Counted from the stretch's first letter, positions 1 to 7,238 are shown. The stretch is DNA of 28,453 nucleotides from Magnetospira sp. (GCA_028277325.1 JANQGL010000067.1:1-28453); one strand, 5' to 3'. A program made the numbers and translations. The notes: generated from the sequence alone by a model not told the origin.

Positions 1-1
1 C

Positions 2-130
2 GGCAATCTTGCTGGTGTCGCTCGGTTTTGTCGCGCCACCGTCACGTGGTACCTGTCCAACCGCGACTGGTGGCAAAGGATCCTCGACGGCCGCTACGCC
101 GGTGAGCGGCTCGGTATCGCCAGGTCCTGA
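2..130 (+). CDS. rfbB: dTDP-glucose 4,6-dehydratase, C-terminal fragment (partial at window edge)
   Basis: Only the last ~43 codons are in the window. The tail reads TVTWYLSNRDWWQRILDG, which matches the typical C-terminus of RfbB/RmlB (T-V-x-W-Y-L-x-N-x-x-W-W). This NAD-dependent enzyme makes dTDP-4-keto-6-deoxyglucose, the second step of dTDP-L-rhamnose synthesis. The stop (128-130) lies 15 bases before rfbD, as expected for an rml operon. The first ~40 bases do not translate in this frame into the expected G-L-R run before TVTWYL. They may contain sequence errors at a contig edge or a real divergence. The identification rests on the tail and on the neighbours. Confidence 0.72.
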   Translation, partial: GNLAGVARFCRATVTWYLSNRDWWQRILDGRYAGERLGIARS

Positions 131-145
131 CCCGGGAGCGGTGAC

Positions 146-1039
146 ATGCATGCTCTGATCTTCGGACGCGTCGGGCAGGTGGGCCGCGAACTGCGACGCC
201 GTCCCTGGTCCGCCGAGACACGCCTGACCGTGGTCGATCGGGAGGAGGCCGACCTGTCCCGGGCCGGGGCGGCGGACCGCGCGGTGCGCGACGCGGCGCC
301 GGACCTGGTGATCAACGCCACCGCCTACACGGCGGTCGACAAGGCGGAGGAGGAAGAGGATCTGGCGCGGGCGGTCAACGCCGACGGACCGGCCGAGATG
401 GCCCGCGCCTGCGCCGGTCTGGGCATTCCGCTGTTTCACGTTTCGACCGACTACGTGTTCGACGGCAGCAGGAGCGGCGCCTACGCGGAAACCGATCCGG
501 TGGCGCCGCTCGGGGCCTACGGGCGGACCAAGGAGGACGGCGAGCGGCGGGTGCGCGCGGTGCTGGCGCACCATGTCATCCTGCGCACCGCCTGGGTCTA
601 CGCGGCGCACGGCCACAACTTCGTGCGCACCATGCTGCGCGTCGGCGCCGGGCGGGACCACCTGCGGGTGGTCGACGATCAGCACGGCTGCCCCACCTGG
701 GCCGGCGCCATCGCCGAGGCGTTGCAGGGCCTCGCGGAACGCTATGCCGAAACCGGTGCCCTCCCCTGGGGCACCTACCACTTCGCCGGCCGGGGGCGGA
801 CCACCTGGCACGGGTTCGCGTGCGCCATTTTCGACCAGGCGGCCGCCACGTGGGGCCGCACGCCGGAGGTGGCGGCGATCCCGTCCAGCGAATACCCGCT
901 GCCCGCCGCCCGCCCGGCCAACTCGGTGCTCGACTGCGCCCTGTTCGACCGGACCTTCGGGCTGCCGCGGCGCGACTGGCGGGACGATCTGAGGGGCGTG
1001 GTCGGCGCGCTGTTGGAACAGGAGGAAACCGCGCGATGA
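146..1039 (+). CDS. rfbD: dTDP-4-dehydrorhamnose reductase (RmlD)
   Basis: The product is a 297-residue short-chain dehydrogenase/reductase that catalyses the last step of dTDP-L-rhamnose synthesis, the NAD(P)H-dependent reduction of dTDP-4-keto-L-rhamnose, in the cytoplasm. The N-terminus carries the Rossmann motif G7-R-V-G-Q-V-G13. STDYVFDG (100-107) and the Y125-x3-K129 pair (in AYGRTKE) are the RmlD active-site signatures, with T101, D102 and Y103 near the substrate. Length is normal for the family. The start ATG follows GGGAGCGGTGAC, a fair ribosome-binding site. The gene lies 15 bp after rfbB, and its stop overlaps the rfbA start (ATGA), so the two are probably translationally coupled. 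The sugar is used for O-antigen or other surface polysaccharide. Confidence 0.95.
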   Translation: MHALIFGRVGQVGRELRRRPWSAETRLTVVDREEADLSRAGAADRAVRDAAPDLVINATAYTAVDKAEEEEDLARAVNADGPAEMARACAGLGIPLFHVSTDYVFDGSRSGAYAETDPVAPLGAYGRTKEDGERRVRAVLAHHVILRTAWVYAAHGHNFVRTMLRVGAGRDHLRVVDDQHGCPTWAGAIAEALQGLAERYAETGALPWGTYHFAGRGRTTWHGFACAIFDQAAATWGRTPEVAAIPSSEYPLPAARPANSVLDCALFDRTFGLPRRDWRDDLRGVVGALLEQEETAR

Positions 1040-1902
1040 AAGGCATCATCCTGGCCGGCGGGTCCGGAACCCGGCTCTATCCGCTGACCATGGCGGTCAG
1101 CAAGCAGCTCATGCCGGTCTACGACAAGCCGATGATCTACTATCCGCTGAGCGTGCTGATGCTGGCCGGGATCCGCGACATCCTGATCGTCACCACCCCG
1201 GAGGACCAGGCGGCGTTCGGCAAGCTGCTGGGCGACGGGTCGCAGTGGGGGCTCGATCTGTCCTACGCCGTGCAGCCGAAGCCGGAAGGGCTGGCCCAGG
1301 CGTTCCACATCGGGCGCGACTTCGTCGGCGGCGACAACGTCGCCCTGGTGCTCGGCGACAACCTGTTTTTCGGTCACGGCATGACGGCGCTGCTGGAGAC
1401 GGCGGCGGCACGGACCACCGGGGCCACCGTGTTCGCCTACTGGGTGCGTGATCCGGAGCGCTACGGCGTGGGGGCGTTCGGCGGCGACGGCATGGCGCGA
1501 TCGATCGAGGAGAAACCGAAGGCGCCGAAATCCAGCTGGGCGGTCACCGGGCTGTATTTCTACGACAACGACGTGATCGACATCGCGGCCGGCCTCACGC
1601 CGTCGGCGCGCGGCGAGCTGGAGATCACCGACGTCAATGCCGCCTACCTGGCGCGCGGCGACCTGCATGTGGAGAAGATGGGGCGCGGCTACGCCTGGCT
1701 GGACACCGGCACCCACGATTCCCTGCTGGAGGCGGCCGAATTCGTCCGCACCATCGAGAGCCGGCAGGGCCAGATGATCGCCTGTCCGGAGGAGATCGCC
1801 TATTACAAGCGCTTCGTCGGCAAGGATCACATCCGCGCCCTGATCCCGCCCCTCGCCAAGACCGGTTACGGCGACTACCTGAAACGCTTGATCGACGACT
1901 GA
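1036..1902 (+). CDS. rfbA: glucose-1-phosphate thymidylyltransferase (RmlA)
   Basis: The product is a 288-residue nucleotidyltransferase that joins dTTP and glucose-1-phosphate to give dTDP-glucose, the first and feedback-controlled step of dTDP-rhamnose synthesis. MKGIILAGGSGTRLYPLT is the classic N-terminal signature, with G-G-x-G-T-R-L binding the nucleotide. It is followed by SKQLMPVYDKPMIYYPLS, with the catalytic K in the D-K-P-M segment. YAVQPKPEGLAQAF and LVLGDNLFFGH are also RmlA hallmarks, the latter holding the metal-binding Asp. Length matches the family. The start overlaps the rfbD stop by 4 bases (ATGA). It is the last gene of the rhamnose operon here, and no clear terminator follows. 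Confidence 0.97.
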   Translation: MKGIILAGGSGTRLYPLTMAVSKQLMPVYDKPMIYYPLSVLMLAGIRDILIVTTPEDQAAFGKLLGDGSQWGLDLSYAVQPKPEGLAQAFHIGRDFVGGDNVALVLGDNLFFGHGMTALLETAAARTTGATVFAYWVRDPERYGVGAFGGDGMARSIEEKPKAPKSSWAVTGLYFYDNDVIDIAAGLTPSARGELEITDVNAAYLARGDLHVEKMGRGYAWLDTGTHDSLLEAAEFVRTIESRQGQMIACPEEIAYYKRFVGKDHIRALIPPLAKTGYGDYLKRLIDD

Positions 1903-1927
1903 CCGTCAGCTTGCGAAAGCCGGCCCG

Positions 1928-2578
1928 ATGCCGCGCGTGAAGAAGTCCTATACCGTGCCCTGCGCTTCGGCGTTCCGCGACGCCGCCCTGGCCCTGGCCG
2001 AGCGGCGCGGCGTCAACGTGGGCGACCTGGCCCGCTCGGTGCTGCTGGCGGTGCCGGAGGACATGGTGCGCGCCTATCCCGATCCCGGCGGGCCGCCGCC
2101 CGGCGACCGCGAGACGGTGACCCTGAAGTCCGGACCGTCGCAGGGCCGCCCCTGGCGCCGCAAGCCGCGCCTCCAGGTGCGGATGGCGGACGGCTGCGAG
2201 GTGACCCTGCTGCGGCGCGCCCTGGCCATCGCGCTGGCGATGGACGCCGGCCGGGTGGCGGTGCGTCTGGAGGGCGAGGGGGCGGCGGCGCCGCGCCCCA
2301 GCGGGCCGCCGCCGGAGGTCCTGGAGGAGATCGAGCGGCTGCGGGCGATGATCGCGGTGCTTGTCTTCGATCCCTTGCCGGACGGCGTGCAGAGCCGCGC
2401 CGGGGCCCTGCACGTGCTCGGGTTCCCGCCCAACGCGCGCCCCGACCGCCGCGAACTGAACGCCCGCTTCCGCATGATGGCGACCATCCATCACCCGGAC
2501 GGCGCCTACGGGAGCCACGAGCGGATGGCGCAGGTCAACGAGGCGATGGACTACCTGCGGCGCTATCTCTCAACGTGA
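1928..2578 (+). CDS. J-domain protein with C-terminal degenerate DnaJ domain
   Basis: The 216-residue product has a J-domain-like C-terminus. LHVLGFPPNA (161-170) corresponds to the start of helix I, FRMMATIHHPDG holds the HPD triad (H189-P190-D191) between helices II and III, and MAQVNEAMDYLRRYL closes helix III and IV. HPD is needed to stimulate DnaK ATPase, so a co-chaperone role is plausible. Residues 1-60 look like a small helical domain (AFRDAALALAERRGVNVGDL). Residues 60-110 are basic and then alternating hydrophobic, and I do not recognise them. A C-terminal J domain without zinc-finger or peptide-binding domains is typical of specialised J proteins. The gene is 25 bp after rfbA, and its last 9 bases overlap the convergent lipoprotein gene. 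Confidence 0.75.
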   Translation: MPRVKKSYTVPCASAFRDAALALAERRGVNVGDLARSVLLAVPEDMVRAYPDPGGPPPGDRETVTLKSGPSQGRPWRRKPRLQVRMADGCEVTLLRRALAIALAMDAGRVAVRLEGEGAAAPRPSGPPPEVLEEIERLRAMIAVLVFDPLPDGVQSRAGALHVLGFPPNARPDRRELNARFRMMATIHHPDGAYGSHERMAQVNEAMDYLRRYLST

Positions 2579-3286
2579 GGGGCCGGCGGTGTCGTCGAAC
2601 GCCGAGAGGATCTCCTCCCGGATGTCGCGCGGCACCCCTTGCGCCTCCAGGGCGCGGCGGAGGTCCGCCTTGCGCAGGGTGGTCTCGGCGCCCAGGCGCC
2701 GCGCCTGCTCCACCGTGAGGTTGCGGATCTCCAGCAGGTCCCGGTAGGTCATTTCGATCTTCTTGCGCGAGCCGGGCGCCGCCGCCGCCCGCTGTTGGGC
2801 GGCGACCCCAAGGGCGTCGAGGCGGGCTTCCGCGACCTGCCGGCACCGGCTGGCCCAGGCCAGTTCCAGGCGTTGCTGCTCGATGCTGCGCTTGTAGTCC
2901 ACGGCCTGCCGCTCGAACGCCGCCATGTTGTCGTCCAGCATGCGGCGGGTGCGGGCCGGAGAATAGCCCAACTCGCGCGCCCGCTGCAGGACCAGGGCCC
3001 GGTACTGGCCGCGTCCCGACCGGTTCTCGGTCAGGAACTGCTGCGAGGTCCGCAGGTTGCCCTCCCCCGCCTTGATGAACCCGACCATGTCGTAATAGGC
3101 GTCCAGCCAGAACGACCGCGGCGCGATCAGGGCGGCAAGGCGGTCGTAGGGATCGTAGGGATTGCAGGCGCCGTCCAGGTTGGCGGAGAACGAATCGGTC
3201 GGCGGCTTCGGACCGCAGGCGGCGGCCAGCAAGGGCAGGGCCAGCAGGGCGAACGGCCGCCAGCGGCGGCGCCTCGGGTCGTTCAT
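2570..3286 (-). CDS. putative lipoprotein of unknown function
   Basis: The start at 3286 gives 238 residues beginning MNDPRRRRWRPFALLALPLL. This has the basic n-region and hydrophobic core of a lipoprotein signal, followed by A-A-A-C24, so Cys24 would be lipidated and the protein anchored in a membrane facing the periplasm. Earlier in-frame starts would put this signal in mid-protein. The mature part is helical and charged (for example FERQAVDYKRSIEQQRLELA), suggesting coiled-coil segments. The C-terminal ~70 residues (LRKADLRRALEAQGVPRDIREEILSAF from ~205) look like a small helical domain. I do not recognise the family. An AAGAGACC sequence 3-10 bases upstream can serve as ribosome-binding site. 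It converges on the J-domain gene with a 9-bp overlap. Confidence 0.65.
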   Translation of the reverse strand: MNDPRRRRWRPFALLALPLLAAACGPKPPTDSFSANLDGACNPYDPYDRLAALIAPRSFWLDAYYDMVGFIKAGEGNLRTSQQFLTENRSGRGQYRALVLQRARELGYSPARTRRMLDDNMAAFERQAVDYKRSIEQQRLELAWASRCRQVAEARLDALGVAAQQRAAAAPGSRKKIEMTYRDLLEIRNLTVEQARRLGAETTLRKADLRRALEAQGVPRDIREEILSAFDDTAGPSR

Positions 3287-3389
3287 CGGTCTCTTGTAGC
3301 GCCGGCGCATCGTGAAGGGAAGCGACGGAACGCTCCGCCAAGGCCGGGATGAATGATGGGAGAGGAAACCGGGATACAATGGGAGGCGA

Positions 3390-3420
3390 TGGACACGCGT
3401 GGTGGTTGATGGCATATACT
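3390..3420 (+). promoter_or_regulatory. candidate sigma-70-type promoter
   Basis: TGGACA (3390-3395) and TATACT (3415-3420) each match the -35 and -10 consensus at 5 of 6 positions, but the spacing is 19 bp, which is long. Transcription would begin near 3427. This favours a start for the next gene at 3429 or 3459 rather than the GTG at 3399. Confidence 0.3.
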
Positions 3421-3428
3421 GGGATGGC

Positions 3429-3659
3429 ATGGTAATCTCTGGCAAGCGTGGGCACAAGATGACCAAGCTCATCAAATCCGGGACTTTCGTTGTCGGTCGC
3501 TTCGGGCACGGCCTGGACAAGGGTGTGGTGCGCCATGTCCTGCTTCCGGATGGCCGGATCGCGCATGTCCTGAGCGGACGGGTGTATCGGAAGGCGACGA
3601 AAAAAGCCGGCGCGCGTCTGAGCGCGGCCTTTCGCAGGCTTGAGGATACGGCTGCGTGA
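3429..3659 (+). CDS. small basic hypothetical protein
   Basis: I do not recognise this product. From the ATG at 3429 it has 76 residues. Other possible starts are GTG 3399 (86 residues) and ATG 3459 (66 residues, MTKLIKSGTFVVGRFG). The core GRFGHGLDKGVVRHVLLPDGRI looks like a small beta-rich fold, and the C-terminal third is Lys/Arg rich, which would suit nucleic-acid binding, though that is only inference. Its stop overlaps the start of the next gene (GTGATG), so the two are probably translated together. Base composition is lower in GC than that of the flanking genes, which may mean the pair was acquired by transfer. Confidence 0.5.
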   Translation: MVISGKRGHKMTKLIKSGTFVVGRFGHGLDKGVVRHVLLPDGRIAHVLSGRVYRKATKKAGARLSAAFRRLEDTAA

Positions 3660-4105
3660 TGCCGGGGGACGTTTGGTCCTATAACCCCTTATACGAAATC
3701 CTTGTCGACGATCCCGAAAATACGCAGGAAGCGCTCCAGGGTGTGATCGCCTATGGGCTGTACAAACACGCGAAACGTGAGTGGGTGTCCTCTTTCTATG
3801 AGAGACACAGCCGTGGTCCCGAAGACGAGGAACTCGCCACCTATGTCCGGACATGGACGCCATCCCGAATCGAGGGATTGAGGTCCGAGGCACGAAACAT
3901 TCTGGCCGAGTACGCCGGCGAGGTGCTTCGGGAGGCGGAACCCGCAATCATCAGGAACGCCCTTCGCGGCCAGTTCTGGCGCGGCGTCTGGCCTTCGATG
4001 GTCGCCACCCTGCTGTATTCCGTCACACTGGTCGTGCTTTACATTGTCCTGTCGAACCTCGGGGTCGATGTGTTGACCGTTTTTGGCGAACGCGCGACGC
4101 CGTGA
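3659..4105 (+). CDS. hypothetical protein with C-terminal membrane anchor
   Basis: The 148-residue product (from ATG 3659; a GTG at 3656 adds one residue) has three visible parts. The N-terminus has NPLYEILVDDPE followed by GVIAYGLYKHAKREW (28-42). From memory, the A-Y-x-L-Y-K core recurs in a family of small uncharacterised bacterial membrane proteins, but I cannot confirm this. Residues 50-110 are charged and helical. There is one hydrophobic segment at about 113-133 (VATLLYSVTLVVLYIVLSNL), predicted to span the membrane, leaving a short C-terminal tail. No catalytic motif is visible. It overlaps or abuts the preceding small gene, so they form a two-gene operon. GC content is below the surroundings, suggesting an accessory locus. 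Confidence 0.6.
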   Translation: MPGDVWSYNPLYEILVDDPENTQEALQGVIAYGLYKHAKREWVSSFYERHSRGPEDEELATYVRTWTPSRIEGLRSEARNILAEYAGEVLREAEPAIIRNALRGQFWRGVWPSMVATLLYSVTLVVLYIVLSNLGVDVLTVFGERATP

Positions 4106-4212
4106 GTCCGATGCATCGAGTCGCGGTCGGGGTGCGGAAACCGGCGTCCTCGTCTTGGCTCGGCCGTTTCTATATGCTTGAAAAGGAAGCGAACGATTCT
4201 AGTGCACCGACT

Positions 4213-4238
4213 CCGACAAAAGGTGCACCTTTTGTCGG
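4213..4238. repeat. perfect 26-bp palindrome
   Basis: CCGACAAAAGGTG followed directly by its exact inverse CACCTTTTGTCGG. As RNA it would form a 13-bp stem with a tight loop. No T-tract follows, so a classical intrinsic terminator is doubtful. It could act as a processing site, a cruciform or a protein-binding site, and it lies near the left end of the MITE-like segment. Confidence 0.8.
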
Positions 4239-4255
4239 CCCGGCGCTCTAGCCAA

Positions 4256-4290
4256 GCATTTGTTTGTGCAGCGATTCACCAAACGAATGC
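4256..4290 (+). repeat. long hairpin within the MITE-like segment
   Basis: GCATTTGTTTG (4256-4266) pairs with CAAACGAATGC (4280-4290) over 11 positions with a single T-G wobble, leaving a 13-base loop. The loop contains most of the repeat that also pairs with 4318-4327, so two alternative foldings are possible. Confidence 0.6.
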
Positions 4291-4517
4291 CGACCTTCTC
4301 CCGAATCTTTCGCTTGGATCGCTGCACTAGGCGCCTCCAGAAATGCGGCCGTGCCGTCGAGTCTGGTTGCCGGCCGGCGGCACACGGAGTATATTTCCCA
4401 TCACGTTCCGCACTTTCAATTAACGCGAATAGCCGGGTCTGGCATATCGCCAAAAAAACACAAAATGGACTGTAAAATTGTCCGGACGACGCTTCAACCG
4501 CTTGGGACGAGGACACC

Positions 4518-6359
4518 ATGATTCAGACAGGGACTGAAATGACCAAGAACGCCAAGCTGCTGGCTTGGGTGGAGGAAATGGCGGCGTTGTGCAAGCCCGA
4601 CGCCGTTCGTTGGTGTGATGGCTCACAGGAGGAATACGACGAGCTCTGCCAGTTGCTGGTGGACGGCGGCACCTTCATCCGGCTGAACCCGGAGAAGCAG
4701 CCGAACAGCTATCTGGCCCGGTCGCATCCGTCGGACGTGGCCCGGGTCGAGGAGCGGACCTACATCTGCTCGGAGAACGAAGGGGACGCGGGGCCGACCA
4801 ACAACTGGATGGCGCCGGCGGAAATGCGGGCGATTCTGAACGAGCGCTTCGACGGTTGCATGAAGGGACGGACCATGTACGTGATCCCGTTCTCCATGGG
4901 GCCGCTGGGGTCGCCGATCGCCCATATCGGCATCGAGATCACCGACTCCGCCTATGTGGTGGTGAACCAGCGCATCATGACCCGCATGGGCAAGGCGGTG
5001 CTGGACGTGCTCGGCGAGGACGGCGAGTACGTGCCCTGCATCCACTCGGTGGGGGCGCCCCTGGAGCCCGGCCAGGCCGACGTGTCGTGGCCCTGCGAGG
5101 GGGACATTTCCAACAAGTACATCGTGCACTATCCGGAAACCCGCGAGATCTGGTCCTACGGATCGGGCTACGGCGGCAACGCGCTTCTGGGCAAGAAGTG
5201 CCTGGCGCTGCGCATCGCCTCGACCATGGCCCGGGACGAGGGCTGGCTGGCCGAGCACATGCTGATCCTGGGGCTTGAGAGCCCGGAGGGCGAGAAGACC
5301 TACCTGGCGGCGGCCTTCCCGTCGGCCTGCGGCAAGACCAATCTGGCGATGATCGTGCCGCCGGAGGGCTTCGAGGGCTGGAAGGCGTGGACGGTGGGCG
5401 ACGACATCGCCTGGATCAAGCCGGGTCCGGACGGCACCCTGCGGGCGATCAACCCGGAATACGGCTTCTTCGGCGTCGCGCCGGGCACGGCTTACACTTC
5501 CAATCCGATGGCCATGGAAACCCTGAAGAAGGGCAACTGCATCTACACCAACGTGGTGCTGACCGACGACGGCGACGTGTGGTGGGAAGGCATGGACGGG
5601 GATCCGCCGGCGCACGGCATCGACTGGAAGGGCAACGACTGGACGCCGGCCTCGGAGACCGCGGGGGCGCACCCGAACAGCCGGTTCACGGCGCCGGCCG
5701 GGCAGTGCCCGACCATCGACCCGGCGTGGGAGGACCCGGCGGGGGTGCCGATCTCGGCGTTCCTGTTCGGCGGCCGCCTGTCGACGACCTTCCCGCTGGT
5801 CTACGAGTCGTTCGACTGGAACCACGGGGTGTTCATGGCGGCGACCATGGGCTCCGAGGCCACCGCGGCGGCGATCGGCCAGGCGGCGATCCGCCGCGAT
5901 CCGATGGCCATGCTGCCGTTCATGGGCTACCACATGGGGAGCTACTGGGCGCACTGGATCGCGATGGGCCAGAAAGACCTGGAGCTGCCGAAGATCTTCC
6001 GCACCAACTGGTTCCGCAAGGACGCCAACGGCAAGTTCATCTGGCCGGGATTCGGCGAGAACATGCGGGTGCTGAAGTGGGTGGTGGACCGTGTGCGCGG
6101 CCGGGCGGACGCGGTGGAGAGCCCGTTCGGTCTGATGCCGAAGCACGAGGACATCACCTGGACCGGTCTGAACTTCACCCGCGAGCAGTTCCTGTCGATC
6201 ACCGACATCAACAAGGACGGCGCGCTGGCCGAGGTCGAGGAGATCAAGGCCCACTTCGCCAAGTTCGGCGACCGCCTGCCGCCGGAACTGGAGGCCGAGC
6301 GCCAGAGGTTCGCCGACCGGGTGAGCCAGGCGCCCGACGTCTGGAGCCTGAGCGCCTGA
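4518..6359 (+). CDS. pckG: phosphoenolpyruvate carboxykinase, GTP-type
   Basis: The 613-residue enzyme catalyses oxaloacetate + GTP to phosphoenolpyruvate + CO2 + GDP, the committed step of gluconeogenesis from C4 acids. It belongs to the GTP-dependent class (EC 4.1.1.32), not the ~535-residue ATP class. The marks are the kinase-1a loop FPSACGKTNLAM (F267 to M278, with the class-specific reactive Cys271 and Lys273), the early NSYLARSHPSDVARVEERT segment, and NWFRKD (497-502) in the nucleotide-binding region. Length is typical. The ATG at 4518 is preceded by GAGG at a suitable distance. A second in-frame ATG at 4539 is possible but lacks a better site. Upstream is the palindrome-rich intergenic region; downstream is a hairpin terminator. 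Many alphaproteobacteria use the ATP-type enzyme, so this is a mildly unusual choice. Confidence 0.97.
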   Translation: MIQTGTEMTKNAKLLAWVEEMAALCKPDAVRWCDGSQEEYDELCQLLVDGGTFIRLNPEKQPNSYLARSHPSDVARVEERTYICSENEGDAGPTNNWMAPAEMRAILNERFDGCMKGRTMYVIPFSMGPLGSPIAHIGIEITDSAYVVVNQRIMTRMGKAVLDVLGEDGEYVPCIHSVGAPLEPGQADVSWPCEGDISNKYIVHYPETREIWSYGSGYGGNALLGKKCLALRIASTMARDEGWLAEHMLILGLESPEGEKTYLAAAFPSACGKTNLAMIVPPEGFEGWKAWTVGDDIAWIKPGPDGTLRAINPEYGFFGVAPGTAYTSNPMAMETLKKGNCIYTNVVLTDDGDVWWEGMDGDPPAHGIDWKGNDWTPASETAGAHPNSRFTAPAGQCPTIDPAWEDPAGVPISAFLFGGRLSTTFPLVYESFDWNHGVFMAATMGSEATAAAIGQAAIRRDPMAMLPFMGYHMGSYWAHWIAMGQKDLELPKIFRTNWFRKDANGKFIWPGFGENMRVLKWVVDRVRGRADAVESPFGLMPKHEDITWTGLNFTREQFLSITDINKDGALAEVEEIKAHFAKFGDRLPPELEAERQRFADRVSQAPDVWSLSA

Positions 6360-6415
6360 TTTCGCCGTCGAGGGAGGCGGCGCCGCCCGCCTTCCCGATG
6401 CACGGCCCGTGACCA

Positions 6416-6444
6416 CGAACGCCGCCCGCCTCGGGCGGCGTTCG
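6416..6444. terminator. bidirectional hairpin terminator
   Basis: CGAACGCCGCCCG and its exact inverse form a 13-bp GC-rich stem with a 3-base loop (CCT) between the convergent PEP carboxykinase and S24-repressor genes. The ends A-A/T-T give little U-tract on either strand, so it is a strong hairpin of the high-GC type that could serve both genes. Confidence 0.7.
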
Positions 6445-6486
6445 CCGTTGTGGCATCCCGTCAAGCCCAGGGGTGCGCGGAGCGCG

Positions 6487-7116
6487 CTACTGGCTGGCCC
6501 ACACGATGCGGCTGATCCAGTCCACGTCCTCGGTCAGCACCTCGCGGTCCGGGTGCTCCGGATTGAGCGACTTCAGTTCCAGCCGGCGCGCCGTCATGCG
6601 GGCCAGTTCCTTGGCCATCACCTCGCCGTGCCGGGTCTTCACCACCACCCGGTCGCCGCGCCGCACGGCGGCGGCCGGCGACACCAGGATGCGGTCGCCG
6701 TCGCGATACACCGGCGCCATGGAATGGCCGGCGATCTCCAGGGCGTAGCAGGCCGGATCGCCGACCTCCGGGAACGGAATCTCATCCCAGCTGCCGCCCA
6801 CCGGATAGCCGGCGTCGTCGAAGAACCCGGCGTCGCCGGCCTGCGCGAAGCCGATCAGCGGAACGTTGCGGAACACTCCGACCTGACCCGGCTCGCCCAG
6901 GTAGGACACGAACTCGCCGATCGTCGCCCCGGTCGCCGTCAGGATCTTGGCGACGCTCTCGGTGCTCGGCCAGCGCAGCTTGCCATCGCGGGTGGTGCGC
7001 TTGCTCTTGTTGAAGGTGGTCGGATCCAGGCCCGCCTTGCGCGCCAGGCCGGACGCCGAATAGCCGTGTTCCTCGGCCAGGCGGTCGATGGCCCGCCATA
7101 CGTCTGAATGCCGCAT
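6487..7116 (-). CDS. S24-family (LexA/CI-like) self-cleaving repressor with N-terminal HTH
   Basis: The 209-residue product has an N-terminal helix-turn-helix (about 5-70; SASGLARKAGLDPTTFNKSK) and a C-terminal S24 peptidase domain. The domain has GHSMAPVYRDGD with candidate nucleophile Ser132, and MAKEL with candidate general base Lys169. An Ala-Gly pair in GFAQAGDAG (A93-G94) sits where LexA and lambda CI are cut. In this family RecA filaments trigger self-cleavage, which releases the target operator, so damage-inducible control is a fair inference. A dyad (7118-7135) lies at its own 5' end and a matching one (7239-7256) at the start of the divergent gene pair, consistent with autoregulation and control of its neighbours. 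It could be a chromosomal phage-remnant repressor rather than the cell's own LexA. Confidence 0.9.
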   Translation of the reverse strand: MRHSDVWRAIDRLAEEHGYSASGLARKAGLDPTTFNKSKRTTRDGKLRWPSTESVAKILTATGATIGEFVSYLGEPGQVGVFRNVPLIGFAQAGDAGFFDDAGYPVGGSWDEIPFPEVGDPACYALEIAGHSMAPVYRDGDRILVSPAAAVRRGDRVVVKTRHGEVMAKELARMTARRLELKSLNPEHPDREVLTEDVDWISRIVWASQ

Positions 7117-7117
7117 A

Positions 7118-7135
7118 ATGGGAACATGTTCTCAC
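7118..7135. promoter_or_regulatory. operator O1 (candidate S24-repressor site)
   Basis: Contains GAACATGTTC (7122-7131), a perfect 10-bp palindrome within GGGAACATGTTCTC, two bases upstream of the repressor ATG. It sits just downstream of a candidate minus-strand -10 (TAGAAT, complement of 7140-7145), so bound repressor would block its own transcription. A near-identical site recurs at 7239-7256. Confidence 0.6.
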
Positions 7136-7177
7136 AATCATTCTAGGGTGGCATTAGGAAAATAACGCAAAAAAGGA

Positions 7178-7207
7178 TTGACAAAGGCTATTATACCTAT
7201 TTATGTT
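7178..7207 (+). promoter_or_regulatory. candidate promoter of the two-gene unit divergent from the repressor
   Basis: TTGACA (7178-7183) is a perfect -35, and TATGTT (7202-7207) is a 4-of-6 -10 at 18-bp spacing. Transcription would start near 7214, upstream of operator O2. A perfect TATAAT reads on the opposite strand (complement of 7190-7195) and could serve the repressor. The region is notably AT-rich against its surroundings. Confidence 0.5.
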
Positions 7208-7238
7208 GGATATGGTTGTGTTTCGTTCTAAAATGCAT

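Larger units (their letters stand above)
4199..4330 (+). mobile_element. MITE-like element with imperfect terminal inverted repeats
   Basis: This 132-bp non-coding segment is bounded by CTAGTGCA (4199-4206) and its exact inverse TGCACTAG (4323-4330). Past these 8 bases the inverted match continues imperfectly (left CCGACTCC, inverse of right GCGATCC). If the palindromic CTAG at each end is a 4-bp target duplication, as IS5-family transposases produce, the element proper is 4203-4326. It holds two strong hairpins (4213-4238 and 4256-4290) and no open frame. Inside, GTGCAGCGAT (4266-4275) repeats the right terminal sequence, pairing with 4318-4327. The 412-bp gap 4106-4517 contains nothing else I can name besides an interrupted palindrome, GGAC-N9-GTCC, at 4467-4483 just before the next gene. 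The mobile-element reading is inference; a structured RNA is the alternative. Confidence 0.45.

Noticed and set aside
4213..4238. Classical rho-independent terminator
   Set aside because: The stem is perfect, but no T-tract follows on either side and the nearest stop codon is more than 100 bases away.
4623..6464. 613-codon antisense frame over the PEP carboxykinase gene
   Set aside because: Low-complexity Arg/His/Val-rich translation produced by GC-rich codon bias on the other strand; the plus-strand product is unmistakable.
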